Assembly: GCA_949825065.1 (NCBI GenBank)
Contig: OX463849.1
Coordinates: 40,763,852 to 40,827,851 of the forward strand
Source of the DNA: Odontocerum albicorne
Lineage: Eukaryota > Arthropoda > Insecta > Trichoptera > Odontoceridae
DNA length: 64,000 nucleotides
Direction: 5' to 3'
Shown: positions 1 through 11,100 of the stretch, in pieces
How the letters are laid out: the number at the start of each line of letters is the position of its first letter
How positions within the stretch are numbered: the stretch's first letter is position 1
Notes under the pieces: generated by a model
The model's database searches: none
The model's input: the letters and a program-made list of their open reading frames with translations, nothing else
Told to the model about the DNA's origin: nothing
Made by a program: the position numbers and the translations under genes

Positions 1-125
1 TCATACAATATCTACGATTTTTCTGACATTCGACGTTTTTTTCTGTCAAAATATCATTTGATACAACCATACTTTCATTGGTCACCCTTTCACATGCCTT
101 CCATTTACATTTGTACTACATATCA
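1..125 (-). pseudogene. LINE-A fragment, cut by window edge
   Basis: On the minus strand this stretch aligns by eye with the C-terminal coding part of LINE-A seen at 34640-34740 and 25290-25350. The shared landmarks are the antisense words for the segment before the terminal Arg/Lys-rich tail (atcatttgat, ccttccatttacatttg). No frame stays open. The rest of the copy may lie left of the window. Confidence 0.5.
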
Positions 126-190
126 TGCCAATAATGGATTTTATTTATTATACCAATAATAGTCTATTATGCCAATAATGGATAATGTTG
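124..190. repeat. Short imperfect tandem repeat (caataatgg)
   Basis: Three near copies of a roughly 22-base unit built around ccaataatgg/ccaataatag follow directly on the LINE-A scrap. This may be a decayed microsatellite tail or simple slippage. Confidence 0.45.
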
Positions 191-678
191 AAATCATAAG
201 TTAAATAAAATATTAATGTAATCCACAATATTTACCATAATTTATTTACAGTATTCACGATCTTTTTGGAGGATCATACTCTACATTTATTTAACCAGTA
301 GTTTAGAGTAAACTAAAGAATTTTGTTTTCTAGCAAGCATGTTTTCAAAAGATGGCCATAGAGAGAAAGATTTTTGTAAGAATTTGACGTACGTGTTGCT
401 GCGGGATAAAGTCAACGGAATACTAAGAATTTACTAATAAATCATCAAAAGAGCATTGAGCAACATGTGAAAACGGACAAGCCTAGGGTTGCCAATCGTC
501 CCTATTGGATTGGAAGTCGTTTTCCAGGATCCAGACTGAACATAAAATTTTCCTGGAATTTTAGAGAAACCCACTGACCAATATCATCCCCACTCTTTAA
601 AATAGTTCTTTCTATCGCACCCGACTCCGCGTCCCTCCTAGTCAAGGTCCGTTTCCCACTCCTATCCCAAGCCAGTAA
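191..678. other. AT-rich stretch without a recognisable gene
   Basis: No credible coding frame. Bases 297-420 recur in diverged direct form at 1348-1466 (shared words agtagttta, gttttgtttt, aagaattt, ttgttgctg, aaagtcaacg), so this is an old dispersed repeat. A word resembling a hAT-type terminus (agggttgccaatcgtcc, near 486) has no visible partner. Confidence 0.4.
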
Positions 679-731
679 TGCGTAATGTTTATTCAGAAAT
701 AGTTTTTATATTTCTGAATAAACATTACGCA
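679..731. repeat. Perfect 23-bp hairpin, 7-nt loop
   Basis: Left arm 679-701 and right arm 709-731 are perfect reverse complements around a 7-base loop. The arms begin tgcgtaatgtttattc. No coding frame and no second copy is visible in the window. It could be a foldback scar, a tiny MITE core or a transcribed hairpin. Confidence 0.85.
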
Positions 732-1464
732 ATTGTAAATATGAACGGTCTATGAACTAAGTCGGGAACATAATGAATATCCACTTGATAAAGGCAAAAC
801 TGCAAGTCAGATTAAATATTAATATAATAAATCGTGTGCAGAATTTGCAATCTTTCATTTTGGAAGGAACTGATGAACGCACCAATGAACGGAAAGAAAT
901 AATATTGGAAAAAACCTCTTAACACAATAAGAGTTTCTAGATTACCATTTTTGTACAGTTATTTTGTGAATAAAAAAGCATCATTATTTGTAAACTATAT
1001 TTATTATTTTTTCACATATATTTTTGTAAATATACAAGTTTCCTCTAATTGACAGGTATGTGTTGGCCAATAGTTTATGAGTGGACAATATTGTGACATT
1101 TTATACATCAATTTCTGTTTCGGGTGACTTGTCTCAGGAATAATTCGCAACCCTACGTACGACACGTCCAAATCAAGCACGTAATCTACTAACTTTATCT
1201 TGGGTTGCCAATGTTTTGACCGTAGCATGCTCGCCGCATATATTTTTTCTGAAGAAATGTTAGATTCAGGTTGTTAAGTAGTATGATATTTTTTTGATCT
1301 TTGTTCTTAAAGTCAAAAATAAAATCTATATTTATCTACTGTATAGTTCAGTAGTTTAAAGCAAATTGAGGAGTTTTGTTTTTTGGAAAATATGATTTCG
1401 AGACATGAGATATTTTTTTTAAGAATTTACAAGTCTTGTTGCTGTAATGAAAGAAAGTCAACGT

Positions 1465-1835
1465 CGCATGAAGTATCGTCGTCATTGCTGGCCTCGTAGT
1501 CGAAGATCCCCTCGACATTCCAATGTTAATTAATTTGGAAAGCGAAGCTGTGCCGTGGAGTTTTTTTCAACTCTTTTAAGTTAGTAAGTCGTTGCATACC
1601 AGCAAACTCACCGGCCCCACCGCTGTACTGGTACGATGGCACACCTGAAGCGAGACGATCAGATTTTTTTGAAAGAATATTTATGACCAAAGTCATAGGT
1701 ATTCTTACACTCCCGAATACTAGGCGGAAAACATGTCTATGTCATTCGAGCGAAGTAGCACAGCGCGGGGTTTGAAATGGTGACCCTCTGCACGGAAGTC
1801 CAGTGCGTTACCGCGCGGCAATGCTCCGCATAAAG
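1465..1835 (-). mobile_element. SINE-T copy 1, tRNA-derived SINE (minus strand)
   Basis: Read on the minus strand, the head near 1835-1750 has tRNA-like promoter features: an A-box-like segment around cgcggtaacgcactgg and a B-box-like segment around ggtcaccatttcaaaccc. A body follows that is shared with 1858-2217 and 60966-61258 (caaagtcataggtat on the plus strand, a short A/T-rich stretch, then cagcaaactcac and the cgtagtcgaagat block). The three copies differ by many substitutions, so the family is old. Classification rests on tRNA-like boxes plus dispersed copies; no pol III terminator was established. Confidence 0.7.
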
Positions 1836-1857
1836 TATTATATATGCTACTTGTAAG

Positions 1858-2217
1858 AGGAGTAAAGTAGCGCGGTAACGCACTGAACGTTCATGCGGAA
1901 GGTCGCCGGTCCAAACTCCGCGCTGTTCTACTTCCTTCAAATTATTTTAGGTATTTTTTCCGCCTAATATTTCGGGGGTATAAGGATACCTATGACTTCG
2001 GTTATATATATTCTTTCAAAAAGCGAAAAAAAAACATGCCGATGTGCTCTGATCATCTCACCTCGGTACGCCATCGGATCCAGTAGTGGTGTGGTCAGTG
2101 AGTTTGCTGATATGTAATGACTCACTCACTTTAAAAAAATGCTTTCCAACTGAATTGACGTTGGAATGGCGAGGAGATCTTCGACTACAAGGCCCAGCAA
2201 CGACGATAGGCCAATAA
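1858..2217 (+). mobile_element. SINE-T copy 2, head-to-head with copy 1
   Basis: Plus-strand copy of SINE-T. The tRNA-like head is at about 1866-1925 (gcggtaacgcactgaacg, then ggtcgccggtccaaactcc), followed by the same body as at 60966. It faces copy 1 across about 22 bases, so 1465-2217 forms a 750-bp imperfect palindrome. Apparent open frames across the junction only reflect this symmetry. Confidence 0.72.
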
Positions 2218-2519
2218 ATCAATCGTAAAATTTTCAAAAAGTATTGTTCATAGTGTATTACTTACATCTTGACGTAAAAAAGCTGTAATTTTAAATTCCA
2301 GTTTTTTCAAATATTAATGTTACACGTGGGTTCTGCAAGTTTCATTTTTCATAATAATAAATTTATATAAATAAGTCTACTGTATTACGTCACAAGTACT
2401 GCTACCCACAATTTACAACTGGTTTTTATATTTTACAATGGGGTATTAAATTTTTCATATAGACCAAGGAAAATATAGCTGGATCAAATTAATTCTATTT
2501 TGATAGAGGGAAATGTTAA
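2218..2519. other. AT-rich stretch, nothing recognised
   Basis: No coding frame, repeat or RNA signature seen. Confidence 0.4.
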
Positions 2520-2655
2520 AAGTAAAAGCTGTATGAATAATTGTATGTATGTGGAAGAGGCAAAATATGTGTGACAATATATGAAAGTCTGGCATTCAGT
2601 CCTCTTTGCTTACCGTGGTAGGGAAATGGCGTGATTTTATGTACGTTTTTTTATA
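2520..2655 (+). pseudogene. LINE-A 3' end fragment
   Basis: Carries the recognisable LINE-A terminus: the segment for gatgtggaag...tgtgtgacaatatatgaaagtctgg, then cagtcctctttgcttacc and gggaaa(t/c)ggcgtgatt. The same terminus recurs at 25380-25460, 39240-39355 and 55770-55845. Frames are broken. Confidence 0.65.
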
Positions 2656-3324
2656 TATTAATCACTCTTTATATTCTGCGATCATCGATGTCTAGGATTC
2701 CTTGTGGGAATTTTACAACGATCAATCAAATGTCAAAAAACAATAGAAAACTTAACAGCTTGGATTGACATTTCGTCAGAGAAAAAAAAATGCTAGCCCT
2801 CCCGAGCAACAGTCAGCTCACGGTCGACCCAAAGGTAGCTTGTGAACAGTTCATGGTAAAGCGCAGTTAAGATTAAGTAAGAATTCAAATTGACGTGTCT
2901 TGCTGCTTGGTTTGTATTGTACAACACATGCTACATACTTTTTCAATTTTCATTTGTTGCCCAATCCTCTTATGTATCGTTTATCAGCGTGATTAACTTA
3001 AAACAAATTGATTTAAAACACAATTAAAATTTTAGATAATTATGTACCCTAAATCGACCATTACTTATTAACATAATATTTTATACTTACCTACGGCTAC
3101 AGAGGTATCATCTTCAGTCAATACAATCAACTTTAGATATCGAGATTTATATCTCGAATGCCGTTTGCTATTGTAGAGTACTCAAAAAATACGAGTATAA
3201 TACTATTGTATAAGCATTATGAAAAATTCGAAAAAAAGATTTTTGTATCGAGATTTATTAAAAACATTTTTTTGATCATGTTACTGACAAATAAAATAAA
3301 CGAGAAATGTAATCATGATCATTA
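2656..3324. other. AT-rich stretch, nothing recognised
   Basis: No homologue of any family in the window and no coding frame with protein-like composition. The 64-codon frame at 3158-3352 is low-complexity and runs into the next LINE scrap. Confidence 0.4.
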
Positions 3325-3600
3325 CCATTACGTCATGCCCTTATTGGGGTAGGCAGAGGGAACATATCTCCTTTAATTTAATTCTATTCTCGCACATACT
3401 TTCGCTTCTGCGACGTCCATAACCCCGTCGTGCCTACTTTGTTATTATAATGGCTTTTCACTCTTCCTATTAGAAAATTGATTTATTTGATGACGCTTTT
3501 TTATGTCTTCACAAACATCTCGTACCTTCCATACTACTTGTATAGATTATTTTTGAAAATCTTTCATAATTTATTAATTCTTCGTGGTCGAACCATCTCA
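3325..3600 (-). pseudogene. Decayed LINE 3' end (LINE-A relative)
   Basis: The minus strand shows a 3' terminus like that at 49000-49070, with the shared words ccccaataggggca and tacc. Upstream text is weakly LINE-A-like. Heavily mutated, no open frame. Confidence 0.4.
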
Positions 3601-3946
3601 GTGTTCAGTACGCGCTAATTACCCGGATCCGGTAAATATTGCTGGGTTCCGGTTTCGAGTATTGGGTCCCGTGAAAACTAAAAATAAGATAAGTGAAGGA
3701 AAATTAATAACAAAAATAATATTTTAACATATTTTTTATTATTTTTGAGAAAACAAATGCAATTAAAAAAAATAATTTTATAATTAAATATCAATAATGA
3801 TATATTATAATGCAGAAATACGTGTATTTATTTTGTTGTATTTTTAATCTTTCAATAACAGTGGGTTGGAATCTCAAGTAACTACACTCTTGAGGAGTCT
3901 GCATTTTAAACGGCGTTTTATAAATGGTCCTTTTATCACTTTTATA

Positions 3947-4909
3947 CGAGGCATATCCAGAAACTAAGTGTACTGAATTTTTGTAGGTTACAATTTTTTT
4001 TATTTAAACAAAAAAATTACGTGGTTACCGTAGTACATATGTACCTAAGCTATTTTTCGACATAGTCGCCATTCCTCTCAATGCAGGTGGTGAAGCGGGG
4101 TATCAACTTTTTGATGCCTTCCTCGAAGTAGTTTCCCGCCAACCCCTCCGTCCACTTCTCCACCTCCTCCTTTACCTCCTCGTCGGTTGAAAACCTTTTT
4201 CCACCCATGTGCAGCTTCAGAGAGGTAAAGAGATAGTAATCTGAAGGTGCTAGGTCAAGGGAATGCGCGGGATGGTTCAGGACATCCCATTTAAACGAAG
4301 CGAGCAGTTCCTTCGTGGCGTTGGCCGTGTGTGGTCTGGCATTGTCGTGCAGCAGGCAGACTCCCTTTGTCAGCATGCCTCTCCTCTTGTTCTGAATCGC
4401 CCTCCGCAATATTTTTAGGGTCTCACAGTATCTTGCAGAGTTGATGGTCTCCCCTTGAGGCATATATTCAATTAAAATTATGCCTTGACAGTCCCAAAAC
4501 ACGGATGCCATGATTTTCTTGGCTGAAATTGTGGTTTTGAACTTTTTGGCGGAGGGTGAAGAGGTGTGACGTGACCGTTTTTAAACTCGCGACACCACTT
4601 GTACACACTCGTACGATTCATAGCTTTATCACCATATGCAGTTTTCACCTCATTATAAACCTCAACCGGAGGTTTTCCCTTCCAAACGAGATAACGGATG
4701 ACGCCGCGTATTTCGCACTTGGCGGGAGATTGGATTGACATTTTTCACGAAACGTGTTGTCGCGTCGACACTTCTCAACGTACTGACCTCGAACCGGTCT
4801 CGTTGCGGAGGGGAAGGATCAAGCTATACGGAAGTGTAGCCAACATGTCGAAAATAAAATCCATCCGGTCGTGAGAGCTTCAGTACACTTAGTTTCTGGA
4901 TACGCATAG
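3947..4909 (-). mobile_element. Mariner M1, internally deleted copy
   Basis: Terminal inverted repeats bound the element: the left end contains tatccagaaactaagtgtac and the right end gtacacttagtttctggata; the outermost few bases have diverged. Both ends lie beside TA, the mariner target. The total of about 960 bp is short for a mariner of about 1.3 kb because the transposase is internally deleted. A 5'-terminal scrap of the same family (M2) lies at 61375-61580. Confidence 0.9.
4050..4741 (-). pseudogene. Mariner transposase, internal deletion
   Basis: DNA transposase acting in the nucleus on the element's own inverted repeats. The minus-strand frame opens at 4741 with an N-terminal helix-turn-helix region (SPAKCEIRGVIRYL..., TSVYKWCREFKNG). 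About 50 residues in, the frame jumps into the catalytic domain with a phase change near 4530-4560. Catalysis would need the second helix-turn-helix and linker, which are missing (roughly 100-120 residues). The catalytic part (4511-4050, 153 residues) is continuous and keeps all three acidic positions: VFWDCQG, then HDNARPH, then APSDY. The second-to-third spacing of 34 residues is the D,D34D of mariners. Not functional as it stands, but the catalytic half is unusually well preserved. Confidence 0.88.
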
Positions 4910-5264
4910 TAGATTATAATTACAATAATAGTTAACTCTTTAATCAAGACAATTGCAAGGTCATACATAGCTTTCAGCTCAATGAATTTTACTACTAGCC
5001 ACAAACTCCCAGTGATATATTACAACCACCCCATAATTTCTCGGATTTTAGGCTGTTATCCTGCTGGGTTACTCTAATAGTTACTTATGGTAGCTAAACG
5101 GACGTGTATACGGAAAAAGGACCCACCTCTATTTTTTTTGGTCATTTGAAATATGGAAAAAGCATAGATCGATCATGTATGTGTCAAAATATCAAAATCA
5201 ATTACATAAATATATATAAATTTCATGATTAAACTTCAATTTATTAATTTTGAAACATTTTGAA
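4910..5264. other. AT-rich stretch, nothing recognised
   Basis: No coding frame or repeat family recognised between mariner M1 and the SINE-1 head. Confidence 0.4.
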
Positions 5265-5400
5265 CACTTCGTAGTTTAGAAGATAAAACACCTGCGTTCC
5301 GACCTAGATGTTGCGGATTCGGTTCTCGTTGGAAATCACTTTTAAAAAGGGTACAGTCAGGTTTTCACTTCGTGCCTTTTTGACATCTACATATGGTATA
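5265..5400 (+). mobile_element. SINE-1 head and partial body
   Basis: tRNA-like head with a B-box-like cggattcggttctcgttgg at about 5326-5344, then a body with the caggttttcactt motif found in other SINE-1 copies. The LINE-B-like tail is missing. Confidence 0.6.
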
Positions 5401-5849
5401 TGTTTAGTTATAAGAAATTGTGAAAAAATCGTGTGTTAAAAAATCCGCCTAATTGTGCTGTATGGTATACATAAATTATTTTTCTTTCATACCTACCCAT
5501 GCAAAGTGGTATGATGTTTCCTCAAGTATCTTAGATAAAAAGAAATCGGTTAAATCCTTTTGGTATATTTAAGTCCAAATAGGTATGTAATATATGAGTT
5601 GATATGCAACAAGGTCTAAATGTTAAACCCAACCGAAAGCGGGATTAGTAAGGAATCGTTTCCAGACTTTAGGTGGTCAACAAGCATGCTTACAACTATA
5701 AAAGCTGCTCGACATGTTGCTACATTTTATGCGATTTCTATATTTGACAGCTTAAATTTCATTAATTGATTGAATACAAAATTTGTTAGATTTTATTTTA
5801 TGGTCGACGACAAAAGAAGATGAAGTAAAGTATTAATACTTTATGTGAT
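5401..5849. other. AT-rich stretch, nothing recognised
   Basis: No coding or repeat signal recognised. Confidence 0.35.
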
Positions 5850-6240
5850 TGGGAAAAATAAATACATGCAAATCGATAGTTAAGTGCGACTACATATGAC
5901 CTGTGTCAGACCGATCATGACTTATTGTGTCGAAATCAAACGCGACACACCAAGAACAAAGAACATTTATCAAATATCCGAATTGAGAATATTACGAACC
6001 ATCGTAAGAATATCTCTCAGAGATTCGTCAGACCTTCAACATATAAGATATCGTCAGATTGAGCAGGAAGAGAAGGTGGTACTGGTGTGATCATGTAGAT
6101 ACAGAATTCCATTCATGACACCACGCAAGAACCCCCAGCACGCAGGACATCGTGTGCTAGGTAAGCCGCTTAAAGATTAAGGAACAACTGGTGCTCTGCC
6201 TCCCAATAATGATTTTCGCAACATAATAGATCCAAGCTAC
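5850..6240 (+). pseudogene. LINE-E (RTE-type) C-terminal remnant
   Basis: C-terminal part of an RTE-type reverse transcriptase. The frame from 5884 contains TCVRPIMTYCVE and RTKN, then RILRTIV and SLRD, matching the LINE-E copies at 60429-60737 (minus) and 58930-59260. After about 68 residues the frame is lost, but the gag-gaagagaaggtggtactgg segment and the following Pro/Arg-rich coding text continue to about 6240. The catalytic FADD-type motif lies upstream of the truncation and is absent. Confidence 0.7.
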
Positions 6241-6443
6241 ACAAAAAAGAAGAAATATGTTATATATTAGCGTAAGAATAAAACATCTAATTTGATGCGA
6301 TTTTTGCATCGTCCGTAACATCTATAAGATCAATAATCAAGTCAAGTTACATTGGTGCAATTATCTGTACTAGTTTGAGCTGGATAGGTTTGGACTTTAC
6401 ATAAAAACAGAGCATAAAGCATTGAAGGCGACAGAATGACACC

Positions 6444-6548
6444 AGATTTTGATAACCTATCTTTTATCTTTCAAGTCAAAAGATAGATTATCAAAATCTA
6501 CGTAGATAACCTACGAAGTAGATAACCTATCTTTTATCTTTCAAGTCA
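6444..6548. repeat. Hairpin plus direct duplication
   Basis: Arms 6444-6465 and 6478-6499 are reverse complements with one mismatch in 22. The segment gataacctatcttttatctt at 6451 recurs directly at 6521. A compact local rearrangement with no coding capacity. Confidence 0.7.
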
Positions 6549-6689
6549 ATAAACTCTTCAGATATCGAGCATTTAATGAAGCATTGAAATTTTGTGAACA
6601 TCAGATTTTAGATCAGAACCGCTGTTAGCAGTAATATTGCCTTAGATGTCAATATTAAATGGAAGGGTTTAAGAATATACATAACATGG

Positions 6690-6765
6690 CAATGCCTGTA
6701 GTCTAATGGTGAATGTAATTGTTAAGTGATTTGGTATTCTGGGTTTGATTCCAGACGGGTTACAT
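6690..6765 (+). mobile_element. SINE-1-like tRNA head
   Basis: A-box-like tagtctaatggtgaatg and B-box-like gggtttgattcc at tRNA-like spacing. The T-arm pairs tctgg with ccaga, but the loop is 8 bases and no full cloverleaf forms, so this is a SINE head rather than a tRNA gene. Confidence 0.55.
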
Positions 6766-6797
6766 TTTCCATCTATATTTAATTTGAATTTATGTTT

Positions 6798-6900
6798 AAT
6801 TGTATAGTATTACACTTTCATTGTGCACGGTATTATTTGGTGGCAATCTTTTTCAACTAATCAGAAAAATATTTAAGAGGCCTTAAGTAAAAGTAAGACG
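6798..6900 (-). mobile_element. SINE-1 tail (minus strand)
   Basis: The minus strand reads body (cttttacttaagg) into the shared LINE-B/SINE-1 tail (gttgaaaaagattgccacca, then aaagtgtaatac). It converges on the plus-strand head at 6690, so these are two partial copies. Confidence 0.65.
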
Positions 6901-7028
6901 ACACTTTTTAAATTAAATCGAAGCCCAATGGAAATCTAGCCTGTAACAACCGAGTCGAAAGACTAGTCTACAAGCGTTGTCCACGGATGGACGTAGGAAT
7001 CACTGTAACTAATATATTATTCTTCATA

Positions 7029-8025
7029 TTGCCATCTCCTACTGACTTACTTCCTCTAATATTACTTGATGGCTCTATCATACCATTACATAAAACTGTT
7101 AAAAACCTAGGAGTGCTAATAGATAACACTCTCTCATGGCGAGATCAAATAAATGAGGTAAGCCGAAGGATCTTCTTCAGCCTTCATTCCCTTAAAGTGT
7201 TGCAAAGATTCCTACCAACTAAAACCAAAATTTTACTCGTACAGTCTCTGCTCTTTCCAATTCTGGACTATGCGGACGTATGTTACTTGGATGTTACAGA
7301 GGAAGAGCTGGACAAATTACAGCGTCTTCAAAATGTGTGTCTAAGATTTATTTTCAACCTACGAAAGTACGATCATATAACTTCATACCAGAAGGCATTG
7401 AACTGGTTGAATGTTAGAAATAGACGTCAAATTTACATACTGTTTCTATTGTATAATATCCTTAACTGTCCCGTCGCACCCTCTTATCTCGCCGAAAATT
7501 TTCAGCGTCTTTCCAATCATGGATTAGCGCTATGCTCAACAGAGATTGTTTATTGGCCTTTCCAGTTCATCGCTCTTCTTTCTTTACGTCGTCCTTTACT
7601 GTCCATGCAGTGAGACTCTGGAATCAGTTACAAACCAATATAAGACTCGCTCCGTCCTTGGCATGCTTTAAGAAGCGACTGAAAAAACTCTTAATTTCTA
7701 GTCAGTAAAATAACGTGTTTCATTCCTGATTTTTCTTTTCCTTTCCTCTCCCCCATCCTTTCATTTCCTTTTGATTGATGATATCTCACTTTATATGAAA
7801 AATAATGTTCGGGTGATTGTCCGTCTTTGTGGGGCTCGTGGGCATGTGCTCACGTATATGTTTATGGATTTTGTGGGGATGGATAGTCATTTGAATGATT
7901 TATGCGACCACGTAACTTGCTTAATTTACGTTTGTCTGGTTGGTTGGAAGAGATTGCCACCTGGCAATACGTCCGTCAGATTGTATTGCAATAAAAGTGT
8001 TAAATAAATAAATAAATAAGGTTAG
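7029..8025 (+). pseudogene. LINE-B copy 1 (Jockey-like), RT C-terminus and 3' UTR
   Basis: 5'-truncated non-LTR retrotransposon. The frame to about 7537 encodes the end of a Jockey-type reverse transcriptase: VKNLGVLIDNTLSW, PILDYADVCY, LDKLQRLQN, ITSYQKALNWLNVRNRR. Compared with the copy at 19889, one A is missing in gctcaacag (about 7541), which shifts the frame and replaces the natural C-terminus. That C-terminus is still encoded in the next frame and ends FKKRLKKLLISSQ at about 7708. The 3' UTR holds a 78-codon open frame (7771-8007) and the tail motif tggttggaagagattgcc, then an aataaataaataaataa tail. Motifs A-C of the RT are not present. Confidence 0.85.
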
Positions 8026-8156
8026 CGATCATCATAGCAATTTTTACTTTAGAAACTATGCTTTGGGCACAGGTGCGAAACATAAACTCTTTTTTTGACT
8101 GTAATGATCGAAGTCTTATAAACGTGGTGCTATCAGAGAACATTAAAAGTATCATA

Positions 8157-8400
8157 GGTAGACCGTATTAGAAGTCAAACCATTCTAGATGTGTTTCAAA
8201 AGGAGTGAATGAGTTTATCGATCTAGTTAAATGAAGGGAAATAAAATATTTTGGGCATATAATATAGTCACTTAATTTCACTCACTCGGGTAGACCTCAT
8301 TAGAAGTCAAACTATTTTAGATGCGTTTCAAAAGGAGTGAGAGAGTTTATCAATATAGTCAAATGAAATATTTTAGGTACATATGTTAATATGTAACTCA
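8157..8400 (+). repeat. Two direct copies of a ~130-bp LINE-like segment
   Basis: Segments beginning at 8157 and 8288 share ttagaagtcaaac, gtttcaaaaggagtga and gagtttatc, ending aaatattttgggc/aaatattttaggt. In translation both weakly resemble an RTE-type C-terminal core, but with stops. Either a local tandem duplication or two LINE scraps. Confidence 0.6.
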
Positions 8401-9454
8401 AAATGTGATAGTAAAATACTGTTAGTTGGAATTGAACGGGCTTAGAAATAAAATGATTCACAGGTGAAATATTATCGAAAGTAGTAAATAGATCATTAAG
8501 GAGTTAAAAAGTTAGAAAATCCTCTGATTCTTACTTTATATTAAATAGATACTCGTACACCTTTATAATTAACGTTAAATCCCCCTTTGACTGTATGCTT
8601 GCTTTGTACCATATTGCTTTTTACGCGAATCAAATAAGAATCGATTTTAGCATTGCCGCTTTCCACTTGCCGTTTGTTTCCCCCCTTTAAATTTTCCGAA
8701 ACTAGGTAACTATTTTTAATCTACTGGCATTTTGCTTATCGGAGATTGTTTACCAATTGTTTATCTGTAAGAGTTTCAGAATGATAAACGAATGGTAAAA
8801 ATTATCTGAGAATTATCTGAGAATTAATTATCTAACAAATTCATTTAACATATCGTCAAGAAATAAACATAAAGTGTAGCAGACTTTAAGATTAAGCTAG
8901 TTAACTGTCGACCTCATGCTAATATGCGGATTGACCATGGCCAAATTAGAATCTGACCAATGTGTGCGACCTATGTGAAATCACGTTCAAAGAATAGATT
9001 CGACAAAGATTTATCGTATAGTTTCTCATGGCTATCTCATAGGAAGCCGACCCTTCAGGCAGACCCTCAAGGAGGTTTAGGGATAGCTAGCAGTTAACAT
9101 CCCAGGAATAATGCAGAACACATAGATAAAAAAATATACAGCTAGAAGAATATGACATTTACTCTTTCTATTTAATTTCCTAATAGCTGAAATTCGATAT
9201 AAAACGAAATTGAAAAGGATCGTTTCGTTCACATTACTCTCCCAATTACCTCGTTTCATACATATTTCGTCACTTTATTCAATTATTGACGAGTCGTTTT
9301 TAAAATATTGAGCTCACGTCAGATGATATGAGTATTGCATGTACACAATTTCGCAGGCGTTTTACCAAATTATTGACTACTATCGACCACGAAATTAAAT
9401 TTATAGGGAAGCCCATATAATTATACTAATAAATCTTTTTTAAACCTCTCAGTG
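8401..9454. other. AT-rich stretch, nothing recognised
   Basis: No repeat family match and no credible gene. The 60-codon minus-strand frame at 9077-9259 has no domain signature. Confidence 0.35.
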
Positions 9455-9545
9455 ACGGCCTCTGTAACCTATTTGAAAAAAAAAACGGCTGTCTTTAGTA
9501 TTGTGCGTTGCGAGTTCGATTTACGTTATTAATATTTTTTAATAG
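9455..9545 (+). mobile_element. SINE-1 head
   Basis: gacggcctctgtaacctatt at the start and gcgagttcgatttacgtt as B-box region match the heads at 26857 and 29258. An A run interrupts the head. Confidence 0.55.
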
Positions 9546-9989
9546 GGTTTTTAGTTACAAAAATTACTTTATGTTATGAAACTATAATATATCAATAACG
9601 GAGAGGTCATCACTTGACACTGGCGTATACTCCTTCATATATAGGAGTTCACTAGGTGCTTATTAGTGCGGCTTCCTACTGTATTTAAGTGCAAAAGCTT
9701 ATAAGGTAAGTAATTTGAAAACTCGCGGTTGTCCGGACGAAAATGACGTATTTTGCGTGGTCATTTTTGACCATCAGGTGTGTTCCAGTCGTTGATCCTA
9801 CAAGACGTGTTTTGTGTTCTATTCATCATTTGACATCTGGAGAACGTTATTTTAGTGATTTTTTTTATTGAACGTGGGTTAAAATGGAGAGATACTTGAC
9901 AAAGAATTTATACGAAATTGCATGTTGTACGAATACTGTCGAAAAAATAATGCAACAACTGCAACTAAAACATTTGTGACACATTTGGA

Positions 9990-10260
9990 GAATGAAAAAC
10001 ATCCACGTTACTCTAGAGATTTCTCTGAATCCAACCATACATTTCTTAGTTTTCTTGCACCATACCTTCCGCTCACATTTACACTGAATATTTGTTTTGT
10101 AAGTTTTTCTTCACTCATTCGTTATACATGCTCAAACCATCTCAGATTGCTCTTATTTTTACTCAAAACGAAAATGAACATAAGCCTTAAGTTCTCATTC
10201 ATACTTGATCACTTAAGTCCGTATGCTGTCATACATTGTAACGTCATAATTTTTTTTCAG
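9990..10260 (-). pseudogene. LINE-A remnant
   Basis: The minus strand carries LINE-A landmarks in order: gtatgacagcatacgg, the aggcttatgttc segment, gatggtttgagcatg and the cgaatgagtgaag segment. The plus-strand frame 9922-10377 is a chance reading across this antisense copy. Frames are broken on the coding strand. Confidence 0.6.
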
Positions 10261-10960
10261 TGTATATATTGTAACATAATTTATTTGGTCCCTGTTAGTC
10301 TTGCTCTTTCAAATATCGAAAATATCGAATATCGAAATATCAAAATATCGAAAACTAGTAAAAAAATATGTAAATGAAAATACATCTCGATGAACAGTTA
10401 AATAATCACCACAATAAACATTAATACTATTTCTTTGACAATTTATATATTATTTAGCTACCTTCATAAATCTTTGAGATCAAATCTTTCTATTTGTTGC
10501 ACTTATTGCAATTTAGACTTATTATGTAACAAAACACTGTTAAAAATATATTTAAGATGAATCTCAACAAGTATCCATATAAGATTTATTATGTCTCGTG
10601 AGATATTTATGTTCTCAAAACTTGTTCATGACAAAAGTAGATCACACTGAGCCACATCGGGCTTGAAACAGGGAATAGGCGGTTCGCAACATGTTTATGG
10701 CGACCCAGCTTACATGTCTATTATCTTCTCGGACTGTGTGGTCCAGTGTTATGCTTGTGAGTTGCGATTGTTTCTCAAATTATTCAATATTGTTTACATA
10801 ATTATAATAGGATTAAATAAAGGCAAGAAATGTGAAATTAAAACTAGTATTTTAATTGTTTTAAAGTTGCGCCAAACGAAAATTAATACCTAAAACGTTA
10901 TCACGATCAACTCTTAAATTGATCAGTCTAAATTTATGATGTAATGATATAAACCAATGG

Positions 10961-11100
10961 GTAGTGGCTACCTTCATTTTCTGTCTGCCGTACAGCTTTG
11001 GAGGACACCTAGTGATTTTGTCACATAAGGGTATTGGCTACCTTCATTTTCTATCTGCCGTACAGCTTTGGAGGATACCTAGTGATTTTGTCTCAGCATG
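10961..11100 (+). repeat. 70-bp tandem duplication
   Basis: Two units with a 70-base period (10961 and 11031). They share ggctaccttcattttct and gccgtacagctttggagga, then cctagtgattttgtc, with a few substitutions. No coding frame. Confidence 0.88.

Noticed and set aside
1737..1940. 67-codon frame across the SINE-T junction
   Set aside because: Arises from the head-to-head tRNA-like SINE heads; no domain.
6690..6765. Possible functional tRNA gene
   Set aside because: A- and B-box-like words are present but a full cloverleaf with acceptor stem and 7-base T loop does not form; best read as a SINE head. The same applies to 29258, 39665 and 60966.
9922..10377. 151-codon plus-strand frame
   Set aside because: Overlaps an antisense LINE-A remnant and has low-complexity composition; the minus strand carries the recognisable motifs.
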